This document shows positions 31,169 through 39,226 of a DNA stretch of 45,250 bases, piece after piece (the first letter of the stretch is position 1; every line of letters begins with the position of its first letter). The position numbers and the translations under genes are program-made. Location of the stretch: contig JAZOOX010000013.1 in assembly GCA_045655245.1 (NCBI GenBank), forward strand, positions 1 through 45,250. Reading direction: 5' to 3'. Under the pieces are notes generated by a model that did no database searches, had not been told where the DNA came from, and worked only from the letters and a program-made list of their open reading frames with translations. Origin of the DNA: RGIG8785 sp045655245 (GTDB lineage: Bacteria > Bacillota > Clostridia > RGIG8785).

Positions 31169-32006
31169 ATTTCCTGAAGAATAAAATTCCCAGTGTATTG
31201 GGTCCGCAATGGGAAGAGATGGTACAACCTGCGGTGGAGATAATCACTTCGTCAAAGGGCAGAATCGACCGGACTTTCTCGTTGATTTCTTCTACCAGTG
31301 CGGGGTCGCAGTAGCTGTGGGTGATAAAGATGCGGGAAGTATCAATGTCGTCACGGTTGCTTAAGCGGTCCTCCACATAGGCAAGAAGTGCTTTTTTCAA
31401 AGTGCCGCGGTATTTTTTACCAACCGCCATCCCGCCGTCCTTGACCTCGATGCAGGGCTTTAACTGCAGGAGATTGGCACCCAATGCGGCAACAGTGGAA
31501 CAACGGCCGCCTTTGTGCAAAAATTCCAAGGTGTCAATAACGAAACTGGATTCGGTACGGGTAATGTTTTGTTCGGCTTGGGCGACGATTTCTTCAACGG
31601 TTGCACCTGCAGCAGCCATTTCGGCGGCGGCAAGAACGATCAGTCCAAAGCCGGTGGACAGGTTTCGGCTATCAATAACGGTGACGCGATCATAGTCCGC
31701 GGCGGCGATGTGGGCATTCTGATAGCAACTGGAGAACCCTGCGCTGATGGTAAAGTGGATGATTTGGGTGTCGTCGCTGTAACTGTCGTAGGCAGTAACA
31801 CAGTCGGTGATAGAGCAAGCGGCAGTCTTGGGAACAACCCCTGTTTCTTTTACAATGTCAAATAATTCGGGTGGGGTGATGGATCCGTCGGCGAATTCAC
31901 CTCGTTCGGTATTTACATACAACGGAAGAATGTGAATGTTGTACTTTTCCTGCAATTCCTTGGATAAATCACATGCGGAATCGGCAATAATCTGAATGTG
32001 TGGCAC
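31167..32006 (-). CDS. DegV-family fatty-acid-binding protein
   Basis: A 279-residue DegV/FakB-type protein. FakB proteins bind a fatty acid and present it to the kinase FakA; no FakA gene is nearby. The family start is clear (IQIIADSACDLS), followed by TAACSITDCVTAY, the ligand-pocket region FTISAGFSSCYQNA and IDSRNLSTGFGL, FLHKGGRCS, and the C-terminal HCGPNTLGILFF. I chose the GTG at 32006 because AGGAGGG lies 7 bases upstream and the protein then begins like the family; an in-frame ATG at 32027 precedes that site. It is monocistronic. The particular ligand cannot be inferred. Confidence 0.92.
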   Translation of the reverse strand: MPHIQIIADSACDLSKELQEKYNIHILPLYVNTERGEFADGSITPPELFDIVKETGVVPKTAACSITDCVTAYDSYSDDTQIIHFTISAGFSSCYQNAHIAAADYDRVTVIDSRNLSTGFGLIVLAAAEMAAAGATVEEIVAQAEQNITRTESSFVIDTLEFLHKGGRCSTVAALGANLLQLKPCIEVKDGGMAVGKKYRGTLKKALLAYVEDRLSNRDDIDTSRIFITHSYCDPALVEEINEKVRSILPFDEVIISTAGCTISSHCGPNTLGILFFRK

Positions 32007-32087
32007 AAAATCCCTCCTATGATTCAATCAGTTGCAAATAGTATAACACAAAGCGACGGTTTTTGCAACGAGTTTTTTAAAAAGGTC

Positions 32088-32116
32088 TTGCCAAAAACGG
32101 AAAATAGTGGTATGAT
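32088..32116 (+). promoter_or_regulatory. Promoter of oad operon
   Basis: TTGCCA (32088-32093), 17-base spacer, TATGAT (32111-32116), about 44 bases before the first gene. Confidence 0.72.
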
Positions 32117-32159
32117 AATGTGGGTTTATTTTTAGAGTACTTTTGAGGAGGTGCTATTT

Positions 32160-32468
32160 ATGGAAGGAATAACTGCGAACGCACCCGTGCTGGGAATGGA
32201 CTGTTTGGTGGTCTGTCTGCTGGGTATCGGGGTCGTTTTTCTCGGCTTGGTTTGTTTGATTTTCGTATGTAAGCTGATGGGCGCTCTAATGGGAAAGGCA
32301 GTTAAAAAAGAAACTACTGTTCAATCGGCGAAGGCTCCGTCGACAGATGAAGTTGCCGCACCGATCGTCAATCGTGGGGAATTGGTTGCCGCAATTTCTG
32401 CCGTTTTGGCGGAAGAATTGGGGGCGGATGTAACCGACCTTAGAATTTTGTCCATCACAAAACGATAA
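32160..32468 (+). CDS. oadG: Oxaloacetate decarboxylase gamma chain-like subunit
   Basis: A 102-residue small subunit with a single N-terminal membrane helix (VVCLLGIGVVFLGLVCLIFVCKLMG) and a charged cytoplasmic tail, the OadG layout; it anchors the biotin-dependent decarboxylase at the membrane. The start is ATG 32160 with GAGGAGGTG upstream; GTG 32151 lies inside the ribosome site. The conserved His-rich zinc tail of some OadG proteins is absent. It is the first gene of the operon. Confidence 0.85.
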   Translation: MEGITANAPVLGMDCLVVCLLGIGVVFLGLVCLIFVCKLMGALMGKAVKKETTVQSAKAPSTDEVAAPIVNRGELVAAISAVLAEELGADVTDLRILSITKR

Positions 32469-32490
32469 ATATGAGAAAAGAGGTAAAAAA

Positions 32491-32868
32491 ATGAAAAGAT
32501 ATCTGGTAAATGTAAACGGAACTGAATATGAAGTTGCAGTTGAGGTTTTGGGTGAAGGTGAAGCACGAAAGGCTGCGCCTGCTGCCGCTCCTGCTCCCGC
32601 TCCTGCTGCCGCTCCCGCCGCTGCTCCTGCTGCGCCCGTTGCTGCTCCTGCTGGCGGCGAGACCGTACTGTCTCCTATGCCCGGTAATATCTTGTCTGTT
32701 GCTGTTCAGGCGGGCGACACCGTTAAGAAAGGCGATCTGCTGGTCGTTTTAGAGGCAATGAAGATGGAAAACGAAATCCTGGCTCCTTGTGACGGTACCG
32801 TTGCTTCTGTTGCAGTTGCTCAGGGTGCTACCGTCGAAAGCGGTGCCACTTTAGTTGTTATTGGCTAA
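32491..32868 (+). CDS. Biotin carboxyl carrier protein of the sodium-pumping decarboxylase
   Basis: A 125-residue biotin carrier. The N-terminal 30 residues (KRYLVNVNGTEYEVAVEV) are followed by an Ala/Pro-rich linker (about residues 28-53) and the lipoyl/biotinyl domain with the biotinylation site EAMKMEN and PMPGNI. It shuttles the carboxyl group from the OadA-like subunit to the membrane subunit. It is encoded separately from the carboxyltransferase, as in GcdC/MmdC systems. Ribosome site AGAGG upstream; 22 bases after oadG. Confidence 0.95.
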   Translation: MKRYLVNVNGTEYEVAVEVLGEGEARKAAPAAAPAPAPAAAPAAAPAAPVAAPAGGETVLSPMPGNILSVAVQAGDTVKKGDLLVVLEAMKMENEILAPCDGTVASVAVAQGATVESGATLVVIG

Positions 32869-32879
32869 GAGGTGCAGTA

Positions 32880-34052
32880 ATGGGAGAGTTTATTGGTAAT
32901 TTCGTATCGCAGATGGGGTTTGCGATGCTCGGCAATGACCCCAAATGCCTGATTATGATTGCGGTTGCCTGCGTTTTGTTGTATCTGGCAATCGTCAAAA
33001 AGTTCGAGCCTTTACTGTTGTTGCCCATCGCTTTTGGTATGCTGCTGACCAACCTGCCCGGCGCAGGGTTATATCACGGCGAGCTGTTCGAGGGCGGACA
33101 CGTTCACTGGGATATCTTTGTGAACAATGCGGGGTTGATTGACTATTTATACCTGGGCGTTAAACTGGGAATTTATCCTTGCCTAATCTTTATCGGTGTG
33201 GGTGCAATGACCGATTTTGCTCCGTTGATCGCCAATCCCAAGAGCTTGCTTTTGGGTGCCGCTGCTCAGGCGGGTATCTTTGTTACCTTCTGGGGCATGG
33301 GACAGTTCTTTGGGTTTACCGGGGCTGAGGCGGCTTCTACCGGTATTATCGGTGGTGCCGACGGTCCTACCGCAATTTTCTTGACTTCTAAATTAGCTCC
33401 TCACTTATTGGGTCCCATTGCCGTTGCCGCATATTCGTACATGGCACTGGTTCCTGTTATTCAACCGCCCATTATGAAGTTCCTGACCACCAAGAAAGAA
33501 CGGGAAATTAAGATGGACGGTTTGCGCGAAGTTTCTAAGACCGAGCGTATTGTATTTCCTATCATTATTACCATTTTCGTTGCGTTGCTCCTGCCTTCTG
33601 CGGCTTCGCTGGTCGGTTCGCTGATGCTGGGCAATCTGCTGCGTGAGTGTGGCGTTACCGAGCGTTTGAACAAGACCGTTCAAAACGAACTGATGAACAT
33701 TGTCACTGTTTTCCTGGGCATCTCTGTTGGTGCGACTGCTACGGCAGAAGCATTCTTAACGCCTAAGACCCTGCAGATTTTGGCAATGGGTATTGTTGCT
33801 TTCGGCTTCGGTACTGCAGGCGGTGTGTTACTGGCAAAGTTTATGAACCTGTTCTTAAAGAAGAAAATCAATCCGTTAATCGGCTCTGCAGGTGTTTCTG
33901 CCGTTCCGATGGCGGCGCGTGTTTCTCAAAAAGTCGGTCAGGAAGCGGATCCGTCCAACTTCCTGCTGATGCATGCTATGGGTCCCAATGTTGCGGGCGT
34001 TATCGGCTCGGCCATTGCGGCTGGCGTGTTACTGTCTATCTTTGGGGGTTAA
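32880..34052 (+). CDS. oadB: Sodium-pumping decarboxylase beta subunit
   Basis: A 390-residue membrane protein with about nine hydrophobic helices that couples decarboxylation of carboxybiotin to export of sodium ions. The conserved GIIGGADGPTAIF segment holds the functional Asp; other family motifs are LIFIGVGAMTDFAPLIANP and GTAGGVLLAKFMNLF. Its C-terminus, HAMGPNVAGVIGSAIAAGVLL, is typical. It lies 11 bases after the biotin carrier gene and 6 before the carboxyltransferase gene. Confidence 0.95.
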   Translation: MGEFIGNFVSQMGFAMLGNDPKCLIMIAVACVLLYLAIVKKFEPLLLLPIAFGMLLTNLPGAGLYHGELFEGGHVHWDIFVNNAGLIDYLYLGVKLGIYPCLIFIGVGAMTDFAPLIANPKSLLLGAAAQAGIFVTFWGMGQFFGFTGAEAASTGIIGGADGPTAIFLTSKLAPHLLGPIAVAAYSYMALVPVIQPPIMKFLTTKKEREIKMDGLREVSKTERIVFPIIITIFVALLLPSAASLVGSLMLGNLLRECGVTERLNKTVQNELMNIVTVFLGISVGATATAEAFLTPKTLQILAMGIVAFGFGTAGGVLLAKFMNLFLKKKINPLIGSAGVSAVPMAARVSQKVGQEADPSNFLLMHAMGPNVAGVIGSAIAAGVLLSIFGG

Positions 34053-34058
34053 TGTGTT

Positions 34059-35450
34059 ATGGCAAATAAATTGATGATTACCGATACCATCCTGCGTGAT
34101 GCTCATCAGTCTCAGGCTGCGACGAGAATGCGCCTGGAAGATATGCTTCCTGCTTGCGAAATGCTGGATGAGGTCGGCTATTGGTCCTTGGAGTGCTGGG
34201 GCGGCGCCACCTTCGATTCTTGTATGCGTTTTTTAAACGAGGATCCCTGGGAACGTCTTCGCGCACTGAAAAAGGCAATGCCCAAGACCAAGTTGCAAAT
34301 GTTGCTTCGCGGTCAAAACATTCTGGGCTACAAGCACTACGCCGATGACGTGGTGGAGGCGTTTTGTAAAAAGTCGGTTGAAAACGGTATTGATGTTATC
34401 CGTATTTTCGACGCTTTAAACGACACCCGCAATATGGAAGCGGCAATGAAGTTCACCAAGCAGGCAGGCGGTATCTGCGAAGCTGCAATCAGTTATACCA
34501 CCAGCCCTGTTCATAACGAAGAATACTTTGTTAAGCTGGCTACCGAACTGGAACAGATGGGGGCAGATGTCATTTGTATCAAGGATATGGCAAACCTGCT
34601 GTTGCCTTATGATGCATACTCTCTGGTCAAGAAATTAAAGGCTGCCGTTTCGGTGCCGATTCACCTGCATACCCACAATACTACGGGTACCGGTGATATG
34701 ACCAACCTGATGGCGTCCCAAGCCGGTGTTGACATTGTTGACTGTGCGTTGTCGCCGTTGGCAAACGGTACTTCCCAGCCTGCTACCGAGGCGATGGTTG
34801 CAACTCTGCAGGGGACCGAGCGTGATACCGGTCTGGATTTGTCTAAGTTAAACGATATTGCGGCTTATTTCCGTAAGATTGCCGAAAAACTGAAGGCAGA
34901 GGGGAGTTTGGACCCCAAGGTACTGAATGTAGACTCTAACACCTTACTGTACCAGGTTCCCGGCGGTATGCTTTCCAACCTGCTTTCCCAGTTAAAGCAG
35001 GCGAATGCAGAAGGCAGATTTTACGAGGTTTTGGCAGAAGTTCCCCGTGTCCGCGAAGATTTTGGTTATCCGCCCCTGGTTACGCCTACCAGCCAGATTG
35101 TAGGCTCTCAGGCGGTTATGAATGTACTTTCGGGCGAACGCTATAAGATGTGTCCGAAGGAGTCCAAGGGCCTGATGCGCGGTGAGTACGGCAGACTGCC
35201 TGCTCCTGTAAACGAAGAGGTCCGCAAGAAAGTTATCGGTGACGATGAAATCATCACCTGCCGTCCGGCGGATTTGATTTCGCCCGAGCTGGAAGGGTAT
35301 AAGAAGGAGGCAGAAGCCTATATCGAAAAGGAAGAAGATGTACTGAGCTATGCACTCTTCCCGCAGGTCGCAACCAAATTCTTCGAGGCGAAAAAAGCGC
35401 CCAAGGAAGATGAGGTCAGAAAGATTTTTGTTGAAGACCTGTTAAAATAA
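34059..35450 (+). CDS. oadA: Oxaloacetate decarboxylase carboxyltransferase (alpha) subunit
   Basis: A 463-residue carboxyltransferase that moves the carboxyl group from oxaloacetate to biotin. It has the TIM-barrel signature TDTILRDAHQS, the metal-binding LHTHNTTGTGDM and the conserved ALSPLANGTSQP, all intact. The C-terminal PYC_OADA region is present, but the biotinyl domain is missing, since the carrier is a separate protein. This places substrate specificity on oxaloacetate rather than acyl-CoA (MmdA-type) substrates. With the preceding three genes it forms a complete OAD sodium pump, converting citrate-, malate- or amino-acid-derived oxaloacetate to pyruvate while building a sodium gradient. 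Confidence 0.94.
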   Translation: MANKLMITDTILRDAHQSQAATRMRLEDMLPACEMLDEVGYWSLECWGGATFDSCMRFLNEDPWERLRALKKAMPKTKLQMLLRGQNILGYKHYADDVVEAFCKKSVENGIDVIRIFDALNDTRNMEAAMKFTKQAGGICEAAISYTTSPVHNEEYFVKLATELEQMGADVICIKDMANLLLPYDAYSLVKKLKAAVSVPIHLHTHNTTGTGDMTNLMASQAGVDIVDCALSPLANGTSQPATEAMVATLQGTERDTGLDLSKLNDIAAYFRKIAEKLKAEGSLDPKVLNVDSNTLLYQVPGGMLSNLLSQLKQANAEGRFYEVLAEVPRVREDFGYPPLVTPTSQIVGSQAVMNVLSGERYKMCPKESKGLMRGEYGRLPAPVNEEVRKKVIGDDEIITCRPADLISPELEGYKKEAEAYIEKEEDVLSYALFPQVATKFFEAKKAPKEDEVRKIFVEDLLK

Positions 35451-35473
35451 AAAGGCTTTTCCAAAAGGAGGTG

Positions 35474-35560
35474 ACGGTCATGGCAACAGGTAGTAGTAGC
35501 GGCGCGGGCAGGCGAAGCATCGCGACAGGCTACCCCTGTCGCTGTGACCGTTTTGTTTTG
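35474..35560 (+). promoter_or_regulatory. Long attenuator-like hairpin upstream of mgtE
   Basis: ACGGTCA (35474-35480) pairs with TGACCGT (35545-35551), and the pairing continues inward through ACAGG and CCTGT, followed by TTTTGTTTTG. It has the shape of an intrinsic terminator but overlaps the 34-codon leader frame, whose start codon lies in the 5' arm. Translation of that frame would prevent its formation. Confidence 0.6.
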
Positions 35561-35584
35561 CGTCGTACAAACCAATTATTTTAA
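35480..35584 (+). CDS. Probable 34-residue leader peptide upstream of mgtE
   Basis: A small frame starting ATG 35480 with an excellent ribosome site (AAAAGGAGG, 35464-35472). The product begins MATGSSSGAGRRSIATGYPC and continues with an Arg-rich end (RCDRFVLRRTNQLF). Its TAA stop (35582-35584) is fused to the mgtE ribosome site AAGGAGG. I know of no homologue. The reasons to call it are the ribosome site, its position, and the two hairpins it would disrupt. It could instead be a non-coding regulatory RNA segment. Confidence 0.5.
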   Translation: MATGSSSGAGRRSIATGYPCRCDRFVLRRTNQLF

Positions 35585-35595
35585 GGAGGTACGAC
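35562..35595 (+). promoter_or_regulatory. Hairpin occluding the mgtE translation start
   Basis: GTCGTAC (35562-35568) is a perfect complement of GTACGAC (35589-35595), which ends one base before the mgtE ATG. The ribosome site AAGGAGG lies in the loop. A ribosome reading the leader frame to its stop would open this stem, giving translational coupling. Confidence 0.6.
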
Positions 35596-35596
35596 C

Positions 35597-36937
35597 ATGA
35601 AGGAGCAACTGTTAGAGCTTTTTGAGGCACGGTCTTTTTCCCTGCTCCGCAAAGAGCTGGAAGCCATACATCCCGCTGACTTGGCGGAGGTACTGGCCGA
35701 AGTGGGCAATGATGCCTTAACCGTCTTTTTCCGCCTGCTCCCTAAGGAGGAAGCGGCGGAAACCTTTGTTGAACTGGACGGTGATTTACAACAACAACTG
35801 ATTTTAGGGTTCAGCGACCGCGAATTGAAAGCAGTGTTGGATGAGCTTTATGCCGATGATGCGGTGGATATTTTGGAAGAGATGCCTGCGGGGGTGGTTA
35901 AACGGGTCTTGCGTTCTGCTGATCCGCAACTGCGTACCGACATCAACCAGCTTCTGCGCTATCCCAAGGATAGTGCGGGCAGTACCATGACCACCGAGTA
36001 TGTTGACTTAAAGCAAGGAATGACGGTTGAGGATGCTTTTGCGCGAATCCGCCGTGTGGGCGTGGATCGTGAAACGGTGTACACCTGCTATGTGGTGGAC
36101 GATGCACGGCATTTGCTGGGGATCGTTACGGCAAAGGATCTGTTGCTGGCAGACCCCCAAACCCCGATTTCAGAATTAATGGAAACCCAGATTATTTCGG
36201 TGGGCACCCATGACGATCGCGAGGAAGCCACCCGCGCATTTGACCGATACGACTTGTTGGCGCTCCCTGTTGTAGATGCGGAAAACCGACTGGTCGGCAT
36301 TGTCACGGTTGACGACGCGTTAGACATTTTGCAGGAAGAGACCACCGAGGATATTTTAAAGATGGCGGCTATGACCCCTGCCGAAGAAAGTTATTTTAAG
36401 ACATCGGTTTGGGAACATACCAAAAACCGCATCCCGTGGCTGCTGTTTTTAATGCTTTCCGCCACTGTGACGGGAATGATTTTAAGCTACTACGAGGCGG
36501 CGTTTTCTGCCCTGCCTTTGTTGGTGTCCTTTGTCCCGATGCTGATGAGTACGGGAGGAAACTGCGGCACTCAAAGTGCAACCATGATCATCCGTGGGAT
36601 GGCACTGGATGAAATCCGCACCCGTGATTTGCTTCGGGCTTTGTGGAAGGAAATTCGTATCGCATTACTCTGCGGCGCTGTTTTGGCTGCTGTTAACGGT
36701 GTGAGGATCTACTTCCAGTATGGACGGGATTTTGAAATGACTGCAGTCATTGTCCTGACCCTGATTGCCACCATCATTGTTGCTAAGGTTCTGGGGTGTT
36801 TGCTCCCGATGCTTGCCAAACTGGTACGGTTAGACCCGGCGGTAATGGCGGCACCGATTATTTCCACTTGTGTGGATGCCTTTTCGGTGACCATTTATTT
36901 TAGGATTGCAGTACAGCTTTTAAGCCAATTACATTAA
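35597..36937 (+). CDS. mgtE: Magnesium transporter MgtE
   Basis: A 446-residue magnesium channel. It has the N-terminal helical domain (about 1-125, with IHPADLAEVLAEV), two CBS domains (about 130-250) that sense cytoplasmic magnesium, a connecting helix, and a five-helix membrane domain. Family motifs are VPMLMSTGGNCGTQSAT and LDPAVMAAPIISTCVDAFSVTIYF, the latter holding the pore Asp residues. The gene follows the oad operon with no clear new promoter and is preceded by a leader frame and two hairpins. Magnesium-dependent control by an M-box was looked for and not seen. Confidence 0.95.
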   Translation: MKEQLLELFEARSFSLLRKELEAIHPADLAEVLAEVGNDALTVFFRLLPKEEAAETFVELDGDLQQQLILGFSDRELKAVLDELYADDAVDILEEMPAGVVKRVLRSADPQLRTDINQLLRYPKDSAGSTMTTEYVDLKQGMTVEDAFARIRRVGVDRETVYTCYVVDDARHLLGIVTAKDLLLADPQTPISELMETQIISVGTHDDREEATRAFDRYDLLALPVVDAENRLVGIVTVDDALDILQEETTEDILKMAAMTPAEESYFKTSVWEHTKNRIPWLLFLMLSATVTGMILSYYEAAFSALPLLVSFVPMLMSTGGNCGTQSATMIIRGMALDEIRTRDLLRALWKEIRIALLCGAVLAAVNGVRIYFQYGRDFEMTAVIVLTLIATIIVAKVLGCLLPMLAKLVRLDPAVMAAPIISTCVDAFSVTIYFRIAVQLLSQLH

Positions 36938-36961
36938 AAAGACCCGAAAGGGTCTTTTTTC
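36936..36961 (+). terminator. Terminator after mgtE
   Basis: AAAAAGACCC, GAAA loop, GGGTCTTTTTT, overlapping the mgtE stop. Confidence 0.92.
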
Positions 36962-37099
36962 ATTGCAACGATAGCGGCAAGAACCTTTTTAAAGGTTGGG
37001 ATTCAACGGTTTTTGGCTGTAGAATAAATGATTTTCTTCCTTTATATATAGAGCGTTTTGGGACATCTAAAATTTTTTGAAAAAATTTTCAAAAAACAC

Positions 37100-37128
37100 T
37101 TGCAATTGGAGAAAATGCATGGTATACT
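37100..37128 (+). promoter_or_regulatory. Promoter of S10-spc operon
   Basis: TTGCAA (37100-37105), 17-base spacer, TATACT (37123-37128). AT-rich A/T tracts (about 37065-37095) lie just upstream and may act as an UP element. The gap 36962-37099 contains no other recognised feature. Confidence 0.8.
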
Positions 37129-37134
37129 AATTGA

Positions 37135-37415
37135 GCGTGTGTATGACAAGCGATGAAGTGGGATGTGGCTACCCTTTGAGGTAGGGAACTCTCATGGAGT
37201 GTGTCCGATTTCAAACCGGGCGACAAAGGAAACTGTGCGCATACCGCCACGCCTAAAATACAAAAGCGTGTCGAATTGTGTCGTGTTTGCCCAGGAAGGC
37301 GTATGCCATTCTCTGGGTTTTCCTATTGATATAGGAAAAACACACGGAACTATGTACAGTTTTTCCACCGCTGTCGTGCGTAAGATGCACCACGTACGAT
37401 ATTAAAGGAGGCGAA
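37135..37415 (+). promoter_or_regulatory. Structured leader RNA of the S10 operon
   Basis: About 285 bases of untranslated leader precede rpsJ. Helices seen by eye: GTGGC (37165-37169) with GCCAC (37246-37250) closing a multi-branch region, TACC/GGTA (37170-37183), ACTC/GAGT (37188-37200), and a perfect 9-bp hairpin TTTTCCTAT / ATAGGAAAA (37317-37338). No riboswitch class was recognised. It is a candidate for autogenous control by a ribosomal protein, which is inference by analogy with the L4-controlled S10 leader of enterobacteria. Confidence 0.6.
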
Positions 37416-37420
37416 AGCAA

Positions 37421-37729
37421 ATGGCAAATCAGAAAATCAGAATCAGACTTAAGGCGTATGATCATCAGCTCCTGGATCAGGCTGCTGCAAAGATCGTCGA
37501 CACTGCGAAGAGAACGGGAGCAAAGGTTTCCGGTCCCATTCCGCTGCCGACCGAGAAAGAGATCATCACCATCCTGCGTGCAGTCCACAAGTACAAGGAC
37601 AGCCGTGAGCAGTTCGAAATGAGAACACACAAGCGTCTGATCGACATCCACGATTTCAACGCAAAGACCACCGGTGCTCTGACCAAGTTGGTTATGCCCG
37701 CAGGCGTTGATATCGAGATGAAGCTGTAA
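37421..37729 (+). CDS. rpsJ: Ribosomal protein S10
   Basis: The 102-residue S10 of the small subunit, also a partner of NusB in antitermination. It starts QKIRIRLKAYDHQLLDQ and contains IPLPTEKEIITILRAVH, both canonical. Ribosome site AAAGGAGG upstream. It is first in the operon and, unusually, is separated from rplC by 214 bases. Confidence 0.98.
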   Translation: MANQKIRIRLKAYDHQLLDQAAAKIVDTAKRTGAKVSGPIPLPTEKEIITILRAVHKYKDSREQFEMRTHKRLIDIHDFNAKTTGALTKLVMPAGVDIEMKL

Positions 37730-37943
37730 GAAACAGCAAAGCAAAACGAAGAAGTACCGATTATAATATAAGGCATGTTCTTGAATAGGCTGTTTTGGTG
37801 AGTGATGCATTGCATATCGCAGCAAAATGGCGGGACGGTCTGAAAAAATTAGGACTTCCGAGCGGGTTCCGCTCTTCAGACAAGCAATCGCTTGTCGGTC
37901 ACGTTGGCGAAAGTCAACCAATAACCAATATAGGAGGTAAATC
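37730..37943 (+). promoter_or_regulatory. Structured intergenic RNA between rpsJ and rplC
   Basis: A gap much longer than elsewhere in this operon, with several perfect helices: GTCTGAA / TTCAGAC (37838-37844, 37875-37881), GAGCGG / CCGCTC (37860-37874), GACAAGC / GCTTGTC (37879-37896) and GTTGGC-GAAA-GTCAAC (37903-37918). The first and third overlap at 37879-37881, so they are mutually exclusive. A TATAAT at 37762-37767 has no good -35. It may be a regulatory element for L3 and the downstream genes. Confidence 0.6.
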
Positions 37944-38576
37944 ATGAAGAAAGCGATTTTAGGTAAGAAAATCGGCATGACGCAGGTTTTTGACGAAAAC
38001 GGCACGATGATTCCGGTTACCGTAATCGAAGCCGGCCCCTGCGCAGTCATCCAAAAGAAAGACGTAGAAAACGACGGCTACGAAGCAGTTGTTGTTGCCT
38101 ACGACGACAAGGCAGAACGCCTGGTCAACAAGCCTGAAAAAGGCAAGTTCGCTAAGGCTGGTGTTTCCTGCAAGAGACACGTTCGTGAGTTCAGACTCGA
38201 CGATTGCAGCACCTTAAATGTTGCAGACGAGATTAAGGTTGACACCTTCGAAGCTGGCGAGCGTGTAGACGTTACCGGTATTTCCAAAGGTAAGGGCTTT
38301 GCCGGCGTTATCAAACGTTACGGCCAGCACAGACTGAAGGAAACGCACGGTACCGGTCCTGTACACCGTCACGCAGGTTCCATGGGTGGATGTTCTTATC
38401 CCGGCCGTGTATTCAAGGGTAAGAGACTTCCTGGTCACATGGGCCACGTCCGCGTTACCGTTCAGAATCTGGACATCATCCGTGTGGATGCAGAACGCGG
38501 TCTGCTGTTGGTTAAAGGCGCTGTTCCCGGCCCCAAGGGCGGTCTGGTAACGGTCAAGAATACGGTAAAAGCGTAA
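37944..38576 (+). CDS. rplC: Ribosomal protein L3
   Basis: A 210-residue L3 that organises the peptidyl-transferase region of 23S rRNA. KKAILGKKIGMTQVF at the start and GTGPVHRHAGSMGGCSYPGRVFKGKRLPGHMG in two adjoining parts are the family signature. TAGGAGG precedes the ATG. The upstream gap carries structured RNA, suggesting that expression from this point may be controlled separately. Confidence 0.98.
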   Translation: MKKAILGKKIGMTQVFDENGTMIPVTVIEAGPCAVIQKKDVENDGYEAVVVAYDDKAERLVNKPEKGKFAKAGVSCKRHVREFRLDDCSTLNVADEIKVDTFEAGERVDVTGISKGKGFAGVIKRYGQHRLKETHGTGPVHRHAGSMGGCSYPGRVFKGKRLPGHMGHVRVTVQNLDIIRVDAERGLLLVKGAVPGPKGGLVTVKNTVKA

Positions 38577-38602
38577 GGACCGAATAGGAAGGAGGATTTA
38601 GA

Positions 38603-39226
38603 ATGCCTAAAGTAGCATTATACAATATGGCCGGCGCACAAGTCGGCGACGTTGCTCTGAACGATGCAATCTTTGCTGCAGAGATCAACGAGTCTGCTGT
38701 TCATCAGGTTGTTGTCAACTACCTGGCGAACCAGCGTCAGGGTACTCAGTCCACCAAGACCCGTTCTGAGGTTTCCGGTGGCGGTATTAAGCCCTGGCGT
38801 CAGAAGGGCACCGGTCGTGCAAGACAGGGCTCCATCCGTGCTCCCCAGTGGAAGGGTGGCGGCGTTGCATTAGGCCCCAAGCCCAGAAGTTACAAATACA
38901 CCTTAAACAAGAAGGTTAAGAGACTGGCTATGAAGTCTGTTCTGACCGCTAAGGTGAACGACAGTGCAATCTACGTCATTGACAATCTGTCTGTTGACGC
39001 TTACTCCACCAAGGCGATGAAAGCCATGCTGGATGCGCTGAAGATCGAAGGCAAAGCCTTGATCGTAACCCCCGAAAAGAACGAACTCATCTACCGTTCT
39101 GCAAGAAACATTGCAGGTGTTACCGTTTCCATGGTTGGCACTTTGAATGTTTACGAAGTACTGAATCACGGTGCTCTCGTTATCGCGCAGGATGCAATCT
39201 CGAAGATTGAGGAGGTCTTAGCGTGA
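38603..39226 (+). CDS. rplD: Ribosomal protein L4
   Basis: A 207-residue L4 of the large subunit, lining the exit tunnel. The long loop is seen as KPWRQKGTGRARQGSIRAPQ and GPKPRSYKY. In several bacteria L4 represses its own S10 operon, making it the first candidate ligand for the leader RNAs here. GGAGG precedes the ATG; its stop overlaps the GTG start of rplW. Confidence 0.98.
   Translation: MPKVALYNMAGAQVGDVALNDAIFAAEINESAVHQVVVNYLANQRQGTQSTKTRSEVSGGGIKPWRQKGTGRARQGSIRAPQWKGGGVALGPKPRSYKYTLNKKVKRLAMKSVLTAKVNDSAIYVIDNLSVDAYSTKAMKAMLDALKIEGKALIVTPEKNELIYRSARNIAGVTVSMVGTLNVYEVLNHGALVIAQDAISKIEEVLA

Noticed and set aside
35451..35596. M-box magnesium riboswitch upstream of mgtE
   Set aside because: The conserved M-box 5' sequence and three-helix core were not found; the region fits a leader frame with hairpins better.
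37135..37260. Cobalamin riboswitch in the S10 leader
   Set aside because: GGGAA and GCCAC fragments are suggestive, but the conserved B12-box and core order are absent.
37163..37405. 80-codon open frame in the S10 leader
   Set aside because: It has no ribosome site, overlaps the predicted helices and has no recognisable product; treated as leader RNA.
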